Of a stretch of 64,000 nt of DNA, positions 18,126-25,659 are shown one piece after another; position 1 is the first letter of the stretch, and every line of letters starts with the position of its first letter. Origin of the DNA: Burkholderia sp. 9120. Its GTDB lineage: Bacteria > Pseudomonadota > Gammaproteobacteria > Burkholderiales > Burkholderiaceae. Below the pieces are notes generated by a model that worked only from the letters and a program-made list of their open reading frames with translations, did no database searches and had not been told where the DNA came from. The position numbers and the translations under genes were made by a program. The stretch covers positions 620,001 to 684,000 of the forward strand of contig NZ_JQNA01000002.1 in NCBI RefSeq assembly GCF_000745015.1, in the 5' to 3' direction.

Positions 18126-19115
18126 ATGAAGCACCGCCTGTCCGCACGCTCGCGCCGCCTGTCGGCGGTCATGGGTCTTGTCGGGCGCCGCGCATCGCGC
18201 ACGGCGTCGTCGCGTGCAACGTTGGCCGGCGCGTTGGCGGCGCTGGCCTTCAGTCTCGCCGCGCCGTCCGCGTTCGCGCAAAACGACGACACCCCGCCGC
18301 CGCTCGATACCGCCTCCAGCGTCAAGGCACCGACCACGCCGTCGTCTCAGGTCGGCAAGCTCACGCTGGACCAGCAGGTCAAATGGCTGCGCGCCGCGCA
18401 ACAGAGCGGTGCGCTCGAAAAGCTCGACGACGCGCAACTTGTCGCGCTGTTCCAGTCGCTCGATCCGCTGACCTTGCCGCGCTATATCAAGGAAGGACCG
18501 AACGGCTACCCGTCGTACGAGTTCACGATGTCACGTTCGGAACGCATTCACGGCCAGTGGCCCGACAAGCCCGATCACATGCTGGTGCGTCTCGCGCACG
18601 ACCCGCTGCGGATCTACGCGAAGTGGCTGCCCGACGGCGCGCACGCGGGCCAGGAAATCATCTACGACGAATCCAAACGCACCGATGAAATGTACGGGCA
18701 TCTCGGCGGCATCATGAATGTGATGCCGTTGTGGACCTCGCTGAACGGCGCGCTGGCTCGTGCGCAATCGAATCACCAGGTGCGCGATCTCGGCACCGAG
18801 TATATTGCCGCTCAGTACTTGTCGGAAGGCAAGAAATATGTCGAGGCCGGCCTGCCGCGCTCGACCCAGGTGGAGGTCCAAACGATCGACGGCGTGCGCG
18901 TGGTCGCTTTCACTTTCGAAACGCCGACCGGCCAGCCGCAGTTCTACGCGAAGAAGGAAACGCTCGGGCTCGATCTGCGGCATCCGTATTTCCGCACCGT
19001 CGAGTCGTATAACAACGACGGCAAGCTCTTCGAGAAGATCGTGTTCGACACCATCACGCCGAAAACCTTCGACGATTCGACCTTCGATCCGAAGAACAAG
19101 GCGTATAAGTTTTAG
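18126..19115 (+). CDS. Secreted DUF1571 protein
   Basis: 329 residues with an N-terminal signal peptide (hydrophobic stretch LAGALAALAFSLAAPSAFAQ, residues about 33-52). The body matches the DUF1571 family, including YEFTMSRSERIHGQWPDKPD and DPLRIYAKWLPDG. Function is unknown; the fold may relate to lipoprotein-carrier-like beta structures (inference). GGAGAG lies 4 nt before ATG. It is the last plus-strand gene of the fatty-acid block, 41 nt after fadD, and its stop overlaps the stop region of the convergent minus gene by 4 bp. Confidence 0.85.
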   Translation: MKHRLSARSRRLSAVMGLVGRRASRTASSRATLAGALAALAFSLAAPSAFAQNDDTPPPLDTASSVKAPTTPSSQVGKLTLDQQVKWLRAAQQSGALEKLDDAQLVALFQSLDPLTLPRYIKEGPNGYPSYEFTMSRSERIHGQWPDKPDHMLVRLAHDPLRIYAKWLPDGAHAGQEIIYDESKRTDEMYGHLGGIMNVMPLWTSLNGALARAQSNHQVRDLGTEYIAAQYLSEGKKYVEAGLPRSTQVEVQTIDGVRVVAFTFETPTGQPQFYAKKETLGLDLRHPYFRTVESYNNDGKLFEKIVFDTITPKTFDDSTFDPKNKAYKF

Positions 19116-19537
19116 CGTTGAGGGTGGGCGGTGAAGACGAAGGCGACAGGGGCAAACGGCGAGGTTGATGCGTTGATTTTTCCGCCGTGTGCGTCGCACC
19201 GCTCGCACCGCCCGCACCGATACCCTGCGCGTGTGGCGAGTTGCTTGAGAACGAAATAATCGGAAGCCCGCGTGAGGCCGATCAACGACAGTTGCATCCT
19301 CAACGAAGTTCGATCGAGAAGCGGCGCGAGCGTCGTGTACCAGAGCGTGCCGACGTCGTCGTTCGCTTCGAAGAGCGGAAGCTTCAGACGGCTCGCGTAG
19401 TCGGCGAATGCGGGACCGTGCGTCAACGTGGTGTCGACAATCGCCAGCGTGTCGAGGCGCCCGTCGGCATCCGCAAGCAACGGCCACGCCGCACTCGACA
19501 ACCACGCGCCGCTCATCATGAAAGTGCGTCGATCCAT
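19112..19537 (-). CDS. Small Tat-exported protein
   Basis: A 141-residue protein with a twin-arginine signal (MDRRTFMMSGAWLSSAAWPLLA), so it is probably exported folded. The mature part has no fold I recognise; near the end it carries a CGRCERC triplet of cysteines, which lacks the His of a haem c site. It lies 43 nt downstream of the flavin oxidase on the same strand and may be its periplasmic partner or chaperone (inference). AGGA lies 8 nt before ATG. Confidence 0.7.
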   Translation of the reverse strand: MDRRTFMMSGAWLSSAAWPLLADADGRLDTLAIVDTTLTHGPAFADYASRLKLPLFEANDDVGTLWYTTLAPLLDRTSLRMQLSLIGLTRASDYFVLKQLATRAGYRCGRCERCDAHGGKINASTSPFAPVAFVFTAHPQR

Positions 19538-19580
19538 TGCCTGATCCTGTCGCCGCGAGTCGCGTACGTGCCCAACGCGC

Positions 19581-21158
19581 TCACGTATATCCCCGCCGAT
19601 CCCGCCATTTCTCCGGCCAGATTCCCTGCTTACCCGGCGCGAGAATCCCGTTCGGATCGAGCGCATCCTTGATCGTTTCCGATAACCGCAACAACGCGCC
19701 GTCGTTGAATCCATACTGCGCGGCGGCAAAATCCATATACGCGAGATGCGTGCGATATTGACCGTATCCCGCCGCACGCGCATCGCTCATTAGCGAGCGC
19801 AGCAACGCGCCGGCCTGCTCAAGCTGGTTCGCGTCGTCGCGATCGAAAATCGCTGCAAAAATGTGATGCAGATGACGCACGCCCGCCGTAAATCCGCCGT
19901 AGTAATCGAAGCCGTATTCCGCGGCGCGCGTCTTGATCATCATGTATTGACGCAACGCGTCGCGCCCGCTCGCCGGACACACCGGCGCGAAGTCCACGTG
20001 CGCGCCCGCGCCGCCGCGCCAGTCGAGCATGCGAAACGCGCTCATCGCCGGAATGCCGGCGAGGTTGCGGTCGCCGCCCGCTACGGGTTGCGCATCGCCT
20101 GTATAGCGCGTGGCGGAAAACTTCGCCTGCGGCACGCGAGCGAACGCGCGCTGCACGATCGCGTAGCGCGCGTCGATCAATTCCGGCGTGCCGTAGAGCG
20201 CGAAATGCAGATTCCAGCGACCGACGTTCAGCTTCTCCAGCATGGCCGTCACCGCACTCTCGGGCATGGCGCCCGTGCCTTCGTACCACCGCGAGCGCGC
20301 CGACAGTCCCGCTGCGCGACGCAACCCGCCTTCGATCACCGCGTTGTTGCGGATCGTGTCGTCGAGCCGTAATGGCCGCAAGATTTCCACGATCGTATCG
20401 AGATCCGTTTCGTGCTGAAACTGGATTTCGCCGAGCAGATACGCGGGCGGTGCGGGCATCAGCCAGACGCCGAGCTTCGTGACGATGCCGTAATTCGACT
20501 GCATGAACATCGCGTCGAACGACGGCCCGTAGCCCGACCGATACAACTGCCATGCGGTGCCGATATCGATCCCGCCCATGCCCGTGCGCAACACGTCGCC
20601 GTTGGCAAGCACCACTTCCATGCCGCACTGCGTTGCCGCGTGATCGCCGTAGTCGGTGTAGCCGAAGCCGCGTTCGAGCGTATTGCCGACCACACTGCCC
20701 CAACCGGCTGCGGGCGGATCGACCCATAGCCGGTAACCCTTGTCGCGCAAATGCGCGTACAGATCGAAGTAACTCACGCCCGGTTCGACCAGCGCGTAGG
20801 CGAGCGTCTCGTTCACTTCGATGATGCGGTTCATCCGCTGCAGATCGAGCACGACCGATCCGGACAAACGCGGTGCCGCGCCGCCATACGCGAAGTTGCG
20901 GCCGGTCGAGACCGTCCACAATGGAATGCGGAATTCGTTGGCAATCCGTAGCACGGCGCGGATTTCATCGACGGAGGCCGGCAGCAGCGCCGCGCTTGCC
21001 GAAAACGCGGCGGTCTCGCCGGGCGCGAACGGATCGAGATACGCGGCGAGTCCCGCCGCCGACGTCACCACGTGCGGCTCGCCGACGATCGCCCGCCAAC
21101 CGGCAAGCGCACGATCGAACTGCGCGGCGGAGACTTCCGGCGGCAGGCTACGGGTCAA
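19581..21158 (-). CDS. Vanillyl-alcohol-oxidase-type FAD enzyme (PCMH/VAO family)
   Basis: A 525-residue flavoprotein with an N-terminal FAD-binding_4 domain (residues about 55-240) and C-terminal cap domain. It aligns with fungal VAO in the cap: GAHVDFAPV puts His387 where VAO His422 covalently binds FAD, His431-His432 match VAO 466-467, and QYRTHLAYMD places Tyr468-Arg469 where VAO has the phenolate-binding Tyr503-Arg504. It should oxidise a para-substituted phenol such as vanillyl alcohol, eugenol or a cresol. No cytochrome c subunit lies nearby, favouring an oxidase over a cresol methylhydroxylase. It has no signal peptide. It sits mid-operon between two exported small proteins. Confidence 0.88.
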   Translation of the reverse strand: MTRSLPPEVSAAQFDRALAGWRAIVGEPHVVTSAAGLAAYLDPFAPGETAAFSASAALLPASVDEIRAVLRIANEFRIPLWTVSTGRNFAYGGAAPRLSGSVVLDLQRMNRIIEVNETLAYALVEPGVSYFDLYAHLRDKGYRLWVDPPAAGWGSVVGNTLERGFGYTDYGDHAATQCGMEVVLANGDVLRTGMGGIDIGTAWQLYRSGYGPSFDAMFMQSNYGIVTKLGVWLMPAPPAYLLGEIQFQHETDLDTIVEILRPLRLDDTIRNNAVIEGGLRRAAGLSARSRWYEGTGAMPESAVTAMLEKLNVGRWNLHFALYGTPELIDARYAIVQRAFARVPQAKFSATRYTGDAQPVAGGDRNLAGIPAMSAFRMLDWRGGAGAHVDFAPVCPASGRDALRQYMMIKTRAAEYGFDYYGGFTAGVRHLHHIFAAIFDRDDANQLEQAGALLRSLMSDARAAGYGQYRTHLAYMDFAAAQYGFNDGALLRLSETIKDALDPNGILAPGKQGIWPEKWRDRRGYT

Positions 21159-21191
21159 GAGGTCTCCCTCGCGGGCGATAGCCGCCGCGCG

Positions 21192-21665
21192 CTAGCGATG
21201 CATGCCGCCACCCCCCATGTGCGCGCCACCGCCCCACACATGCACGGACGACCCGCCGTGCCAGCCGCCGCGACCACCCACGCCATACGATCCACGCACA
21301 TAGCGGACATGATCCATGTGATGAAAATGATGAAAACGGTCGACGAAAATAACCGACACGCCGACCCCGAACACCACCGGCGGCCCCCAGTACCAAGGAT
21401 CGTAGTAATAGGCCGGCGCGAGCGCCCCGGCGTCGTCCTGAACGATCTGCCAACTACCGTCCGGTTGCAGACACGCGCGTCCGCTAACCTGCTGAATGAC
21501 GCCGTCGATTTCCGCCTGACCCACGACGAACCGGCATGTCGACGTATCGGCCAACGGCGCGTCCGCGTCCGTTTGTGCGCCGGCCGGCGCGGCGCAAAGC
21601 GCAGTGAGACACAGACAGGCTACGCCGGAACCGAGCCTCGTGCCGAACTGATGAAAGGTGAGCAT
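21192..21665 (-). CDS. Exported Gly/His-rich protein
   Basis: 157 residues with a signal peptide (GSGVACLCLTALCAAPAGAQ) and a short globular part with two cysteines (STCRFVVG, GRACLQPDG). The hydrophobic stretch WGPPVVFGVGVSVIFV is followed by a His/Gly-rich tail (FHHFHHMDHV, then GGGAHMGGGGMHR). The tail could bind metal. Function unknown. First gene of the oxidase operon, 33 nt before the flavoprotein. ATG 21665 was chosen because it opens the signal peptide. Confidence 0.7.
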   Translation of the reverse strand: MLTFHQFGTRLGSGVACLCLTALCAAPAGAQTDADAPLADTSTCRFVVGQAEIDGVIQQVSGRACLQPDGSWQIVQDDAGALAPAYYYDPWYWGPPVVFGVGVSVIFVDRFHHFHHMDHVRYVRGSYGVGGRGGWHGGSSVHVWGGGAHMGGGGMHR

Positions 21666-21765
21666 GATGTCGCTGCCTCGACGCGTCGGCGTTGCGACGC
21701 GAAGGACGCATCGACACCGTAAAGACCCCGTCGGTTTGCCTTGCCCGAAACCTTGCGATAAAGAC

Positions 21766-21791
21766 GCGCATGCATGTATCGGGGCATGCGC
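21766..21791. repeat. Inverted repeat in the oxidase operon leader
   Basis: GCGCATGC (21766-21773) and GCATGCGC (21784-21791) are 8-bp arms with a 10-nt loop. They lie between the putative ECF promoter and the first start codon, so they could form an mRNA hairpin or a protein site. Confidence 0.5.
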
Positions 21792-21813
21792 TTGCAGGAT
21801 CCAGCAACGAGTA

Positions 21814-21839
21814 AACGAAGCGTCGCGCGAAGCTATTCC
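21814..21839 (-). promoter_or_regulatory. Putative ECF-sigma promoter of the oxidase operon
   Basis: On the minus strand, GGAAT (21839-21835), 17 bp, then CGTT (21817-21814). The same pattern with the same spacing occurs before the sigma operon at 23853-23878. It is about 149 bp upstream of the Gly/His-rich gene. Confidence 0.55.
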
Positions 21840-21985
21840 GGCCGGTCGCACGAAGCGCGACGTGTTTCTGTTACCACGTGTTGCAGCTCAAATGGCCGGT
21901 CTGGGAACGGCGCGTTTTTTATCGTTCATAGCCTGTCGCAAGACTCATCGCAACACGCGGTGCGCGGGCACGGCGGGTTGCAAAG

Positions 21986-22957
21986 TCACTGCCACGTCTC
22001 CGGTTTGCCGCCGAGCGCGCTGCATACGTCGACGGCAATGGAGCGCAGCTTGCCCTCCGCGATCGGCCCAGACAATGCGTAGCCCATGCCGTCGCTGATC
22101 CAGTAGAAGGTGCGACGGTTGCCGTCGCGGAACAGGCGGAACACGGTTTCGTCGCGCGCGGTGCCGGTCACGTACAGCGTGAGCCGCGCGCCGCCGGCGT
22201 TCTCGTACATGAACTGCGCGGCCGGCCCCGCTTCGCCGGGCAATAGACGCCCACCCACGAGCGAATAACCGTACTCCTGCAACGACGGCACCGACAACGG
22301 CCGGTTCAGGCGTTTGGAGAGCCAGTTGATCAGATGCTCTTCGTCGCTCGCGGCCACTTCCACCGGATGACGCCGCTCCGGCGTGTACACCGCATAGGCG
22401 ACATCCGCCCGCTCGGCGAAGCTCGGCGGCTGGCCGCCCAGACCGCCCCACGCGCCGCCTGTCAGGCGCGGTGCGAGCGGCCCCAAAGCCAGCGCGATGC
22501 CCGCACCGGCGACGAGCCAGCATGCCGCGATACCAACGCGTTGCCACCATGGCGCCGCACGACGCACGACGATGAAAGTCGGTTCCGGTGTAGCGTTGGC
22601 ATGACCGTTATATTCGCGGCGGTCGCGGTCGCGGTCGCGGTCGCGGTCGCGGTCGCGGTCGCGGTCGCGGTCGCGGTCAGCGCGGTCCCCATGCTCGCTA
22701 CGCTCACCCTGTTCGGCGCGGTCGCTACGTTCGCCGCGCGCGTCATATTCACCCCGCAGCGGCGCACCGCACAGCACCCGCAGCGCGGCCTTCTGCGCGC
22801 GCCACGCCGCGACCCGTGCGGCGGCCTGCGGATGCTGCTCGAGTTTCGCTTCGAGCGCGGCGCGTTCGGCGGCCGGCAATTCATCGTCGACCCATGCCGA
22901 CAGCGCTCGCAGATCGAGCCCGTCGGGCAAGCCGGCTTCGTGGTCGTCGTTATTCAT
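21986..22957 (-). CDS. Anti-sigma factor with Asp-Arg repeat linker
   Basis: 323 residues. The N-terminal cytoplasmic helical part (LRALSAWVDDELPAAERAALEAKL) is typical of anti-sigma domains but lacks the zinc His/Cys motif. A highly charged linker follows with about ten consecutive Asp-Arg pairs (residues about 93-114). One membrane helix (residues about 137-160) leads to a periplasmic domain. ATG 22957 overlaps the sigma-factor stop by one base (TGATG), so the two proteins are made in coupled amounts. The periplasmic signal is unknown. Confidence 0.82.
   Translation of the reverse strand: MNNDDHEAGLPDGLDLRALSAWVDDELPAAERAALEAKLEQHPQAAARVAAWRAQKAALRVLCGAPLRGEYDARGERSDRAEQGERSEHGDRADRDRDRDRDRDRDRDRDRDRREYNGHANATPEPTFIVVRRAAPWWQRVGIAACWLVAGAGIALALGPLAPRLTGGAWGGLGGQPPSFAERADVAYAVYTPERRHPVEVAASDEEHLINWLSKRLNRPLSVPSLQEYGYSLVGGRLLPGEAGPAAQFMYENAGGARLTLYVTGTARDETVFRLFRDGNRRTFYWISDGMGYALSGPIAEGKLRSIAVDVCSALGGKPETWQ
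22621..22680 (-). repeat. Hexanucleotide tandem repeat in anti-sigma gene
   Basis: Nine perfect copies of GGTCGC (22621-22674) plus a tenth imperfect unit. On the coding strand it encodes repeated Asp-Arg. The 6-bp unit keeps the frame, so copy-number change would alter linker length without breaking the protein. Confidence 0.95.
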
Positions 22958-23487
22958 CACGGATTTCTCACCACTTTCAACGGCGGAGTTTTGCGCGCCG
23001 ACTCCTGCGCCGGCCCTTCCGTCAACAACACGCGCAAATGCTCACGCGCACGCGAGAGCCGCGACATCACCGTGCCGACCGGCACGCCGAGCGCACGCGA
23101 CGCTTCCTGATAAGACAGTTCCTCCACCCCAACCAGCAACAACACCTCACGCTGCTCGAGCGGCAGGCAGTACAACGCGCGCTGCAAATCGCGCAGTACC
23201 AGACCGTCCACCTCGCCCTGCGGCGCTTCGAGAGTACGCCACGGCGCGCTGTCGTCGTCGACGGTAATCTCGCGGCGCCCGCGCAGCTGATCGATATACA
23301 GATGCCGCAAAATCGTGAGAAGCCACGCGCGCAGATTGCTGTTCGGACGGAACGCGGTCCAACGGGCGAGCGCACGCTCCGCCGTATCCTGCACGAGGTC
23401 GTCGGCCCATGCGCTGTCGCCCGTCAGTGCGCGCGCGTAGCGACGCAACTGCGGCAGCCAGGAGATCACTTCCGCTTCGAAGTTCAT
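22957..23487 (-). CDS. ECF RNA polymerase sigma factor
   Basis: 176 residues from ATG 23487 (MNFEAEVISWLPQLRRYARAL). Region 2 (DDLVQDTAERALARW, then NLRAWLLTILRHLYIDQLR) and region 4 (QREVLLLVGVEELSYQEAS with GTVMSRLSRAREHLR) are complete. An in-frame ATG at 23565 would add 26 residues, and a still longer reading to 23670 would overlap the 46-residue peptide gene; neither has a ribosome site, so I prefer 23487. It is coupled to the anti-sigma gene downstream. Confidence 0.92.
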   Translation of the reverse strand: MNFEAEVISWLPQLRRYARALTGDSAWADDLVQDTAERALARWTAFRPNSNLRAWLLTILRHLYIDQLRGRREITVDDDSAPWRTLEAPQGEVDGLVLRDLQRALYCLPLEQREVLLLVGVEELSYQEASRALGVPVGTVMSRLSRAREHLRVLLTEGPAQESARKTPPLKVVRNP

Positions 23488-23626
23488 CCAGTCAGCGACG
23501 CTCCCAGGAAAATGCCGGGCCGCGCCAGGTTGGACGGGCTCCGCCCGGAGGAACTCGCGCGACATGGCAGGTTCGGGGGCACTTGCAATACTTGCAACGC
23601 TCGTTGCACTTGTGGCACTCGTTGCA

Positions 23627-23767
23627 TCAATACCCGCCGCTGCTGCCGTTGCCGCTGCTGCTCGACGCACCGGTGTCGGTCGCCGAGGTACAGGCGCTCG
23701 TCGCGAGCGAACCTAGCGCAAGCGCGAGCACCACGAAGATGGCGGAAAGAACGCGGGACGATTTCAT
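23627..23767 (-). CDS. 46-residue exported peptide
   Basis: Sequence begins MKSSRVLSAIFVVLALALGS, a clear signal peptide, followed by a Ser/Gly/Thr-rich tail ending in GSSGGY. A Cys in LATSACTS is a weak lipobox candidate. GAGGAG lies 7 nt before ATG, so it is very likely translated. It is the first gene after the GGAAT/CGTT promoter and leads the sigma/anti-sigma operon. Function unknown; a signal or ligand for the anti-sigma factor is one possibility. Confidence 0.65.
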   Translation of the reverse strand: MKSSRVLSAIFVVLALALGSLATSACTSATDTGASSSSGNGSSGGY

Positions 23768-23852
23768 GTTGAGTCTCCTCACTGCCGGCGACATGCGTCA
23801 GCCTGGCATCCAGTCGGCCTCGCGCACAATGCGTCGCTGCCCTTCCTGTCAT

Positions 23853-23878
23853 AACGCAGACGAGCGACGATTTATTCC
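23853..23878 (-). promoter_or_regulatory. Putative autoregulated ECF-sigma promoter
   Basis: Minus strand GGAAT (23878-23874), 17 bp, CGTT (23856-23853), about 86 bp before the 46-residue peptide. Identical core and spacing to the site at 21814-21839. Confidence 0.55.
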
Positions 23879-23971
23879 GTTCGCGGCGTCGTCACGCGCT
23901 ATCTTTTTTCCGCCATCGACGCCCCGAACGCGCGGGCATGGCGGAACAATGCGCCATTCATCGGCAGATTC

Positions 23972-23986
23972 GTAACGCAACGTTAC
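23972..23986. promoter_or_regulatory. GTAACG-CAA-CGTTAC inverted repeat upstream of hfq2
   Basis: A perfect 6-bp inverted repeat with 3-bp spacer in the 348-bp divergent gap between the peptide gene and hfq2. Similar heptamers cluster at 39977-40022. TATAGT at 24026-24031 is a possible hfq2 -10; no good -35 was found. The rest of the gap (23768-24115) holds no gene. Confidence 0.35.
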
Positions 23987-24115
23987 AGCCAGGCGTTAAC
24001 GGATGCTTATGTGCGCACAAGCCGTTATAGTGAAGCCAGTTCGCCCGTCGACGCGTTCCGCCCCCACACAGGGTAGAATCGCGGCGAACAACCGTTTTTC
24101 TAACCTGAATTGTCC

Positions 24116-24655
24116 ATGGCTTCCGCAGAATCGCACCCGCAAAACGACTTCATGAACGCAGCGCGCAAAGAACGAAAGCGCGTCGAGATTTATCTCGTCA
24201 ACGGCATTCGCCTGACGGGGTGCATCGAGTCGTTCGATCAGTACCTGGTGATGCTGCGCACGCCTGTCGGCCTGCAAGGCATCTACAAGCGCGCGATCTC
24301 GACGATCCAGCTCGACACCGGCACACGTCCGGCGCCGCGCACGGGGCGCCCGTCACATGGCGAGCACACCACGCGGGGTCCGCACGGCTCGCGTGAACCG
24401 CGTGACCATCGCGAGCCGCGCGAACCGCGTGAACCCCGCGAGTCGTATGGCGCACCGTCATCCGACCGTCCCGCACCCGACCGCAGCAGCGGCAGCACGT
24501 CAGACGGCCCCGTGGTCGTCACGCGCCGCCGGCGTCTGTTCGGCACGGGCGGTGGCGACGGCGGCAGCCACGGCGGCGGCAATCATGGCGGTCATAGCGG
24601 CAACAGTGGTAATGGCGGCAATGGTGGTAACGGCAACAACGGCGGCAGCGAGTAA
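24116..24655 (+). CDS. hfq2: Second Hfq RNA chaperone (Hfq2 type) with long disordered tail
   Basis: A 179-residue Hfq paralogue. The Sm core (residues about 10-68) has Sm1 [20 protein letters not shown] and Sm2 YKRAIST; canonical Hfq has Lys in NGIKL and His in YKHAIST, so two RNA-binding positions are Arg here. The tail has an Arg-Glu-Pro repeat region (residues about 92-110), a basic patch TRRRR (136-140) and a Gly/Asn/His-rich end (143-179). Length matches Hfq2 of the Burkholderia cepacia complex (188). ATG 24116 was chosen over a TTG two codons earlier. Confidence 0.9.
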   Translation: MASAESHPQNDFMNAARKERKRVEIYLVNGIRLTGCIESFDQYLVMLRTPVGLQGIYKRAISTIQLDTGTRPAPRTGRPSHGEHTTRGPHGSREPRDHREPREPREPRESYGAPSSDRPAPDRSSGSTSDGPVVVTRRRRLFGTGGGDGGSHGGGNHGGHSGNSGNGGNGGNGNNGGSE

Positions 24656-24675
24656 GCAGCCGCTTCGGCGCTCGG

Positions 24676-24903
24676 CTATTCCGTAGGATGGCCGAGCCGC
24701 ATCAAGATTTTCTCCAGACGCACTAGCTGCTGCTCTGTCAGTTCGAATCCACTCTTGACCGCCATCACGCGGCGGCGCCAATAACCGGCGTCCAGCATGC
24801 GTAGCGCCGGTTGCCGCGTGGCCCAATCCAGATGTTCCAGTTCTGCTTCCACGACGTGCAACGCGTTGAAGCGCGGCCCGCTCGCGGTTTTTTTCCGGTC
24901 CAT
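24676..24903 (-). CDS. Small hypothetical protein
   Basis: 75 residues, two to three amphipathic helices (EAELEHLDWATRQPALRMLD; ELTEQQLVRLEKILMRLG), mixed charge and no signal peptide. I do not recognise the family. It converges on hfq2 with a 20-bp gap and has no partner gene. AGG lies 12 nt before ATG, a weak ribosome site. Composition is protein-like, which is the main support. Confidence 0.5.
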   Translation of the reverse strand: MDRKKTASGPRFNALHVVEAELEHLDWATRQPALRMLDAGYWRRRVMAVKSGFELTEQQLVRLEKILMRLGHPTE

Positions 24904-25256
24904 GTTATTCGCTGCCTGGTGATTCGCGAGGGTCCGCGGGTGTCAGCCTGCGTCCCTGCCGAATTGGACACTGCCGGTTCACGTCGTGCGACAGGGTGTG
25001 AGCGCCGGCCCACGCGGCCGGTGAATGTCGCGGCCCCTTGCTTGCCGTTTATGCCGGACAGCGACACACGGAAAACGAGTTGATGCCGGATGATTTGAAG
25101 TGTTGTTTGGCGTCGATTTCGGCGAGTGCTTTTTTGCGTGCCGCGATTGAACGGGCATGCATGCCGTGTGCGACGCCTTAGGCCGTTCGGCCGATGCTCG
25201 TCGACGGCCGCCATGCGCTATGCTGGGGAACCGCCTCTCTTCGAATGGAGCCTGTC
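24904..25256. other. Intergenic region, nothing recognised
   Basis: 353 bp between divergent small genes. A short AGGCCGTTCGGCC inverted repeat lies at about 25181-25193. No promoter or reading frame could be supported. Confidence 0.4.
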
Positions 25257-25445
25257 ATGACCAGCAAGAAGCACCCCGCGGCTCATCCCGCGCAAGCAGA
25301 ACCGCCCGTGGAGTCCGACGACAGCCGCCTCGACGAGGCGCTCGACGAAAGCTTTCCCGCCAGCGACCCGATCGCCGTCGACACGACCGATCCGCATCGC
25401 TCGTCGGAAAAAGAAACGTCTTCGCAGGGAAAGAAGCGGCATTAG
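25257..25445 (+). CDS. Small acidic protein with SFPASDP motif
   Basis: 62 residues, hydrophilic, with the central motif LDEALDESFPASDPIAV, which recurs in short proteobacterial proteins of unknown role, often stress-linked. The flanks are Lys/Pro/Ala-rich and Ser/Lys-rich and probably disordered. GGAG lies 6 nt before ATG 25257; a longer reading from 25194 has no such site. Monocistronic, followed by the bidirectional terminator at 25509. Confidence 0.7.
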   Translation: MTSKKHPAAHPAQAEPPVESDDSRLDEALDESFPASDPIAVDTTDPHRSSEKETSSQGKKRH

Positions 25446-25508
25446 CGATACGCCGCCGCAGCGCGCGGCTGCCGAGGGCGATGCCGATGCCGAAGGCGAC
25501 CCACAATG

Positions 25509-25536
25509 AATCAGGCGGCCCGCAAGCCGCCTGATT
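25509..25536. terminator. Bidirectional hairpin between convergent genes
   Basis: An 11-bp perfect stem (AATCAGGCGGC with GCCGCCTGATT) and 6-nt loop between the 62-residue gene and the DUF2968 gene. Only a short T tract follows, so strength is uncertain. Confidence 0.6.
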
Positions 25537-25659
25537 ATGTCTGTATGGATAACGGCTCGAAGACAACGATAAGGCGGTCAACCCGCCCCATCCTCAAGCA
25601 AACCACGCAGCGCCATTCACACTGCATTACCGGTCCGCGAGGCCTTCAAACCATCGCAC

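Noticed and set aside
19112..19537. Small Tat protein as the cytochrome c subunit of a cresol methylhydroxylase
   Set aside because: It lacks a CxxCH haem motif; the CGRCERC cluster has no following His.
22621..22680. Short regular repeat as a CRISPR array
   Set aside because: The 6-bp units have no spacers, lie inside a coding frame and there are no cas genes in the window.
23488..23670. Longer sigma-factor start with an Ala-Thr-Ser repeat N-terminus
   Set aside because: It would overlap the 46-residue peptide gene, has no ribosome site, and the extra part is a 9-bp DNA repeat (23581-23627) rather than a conserved domain.
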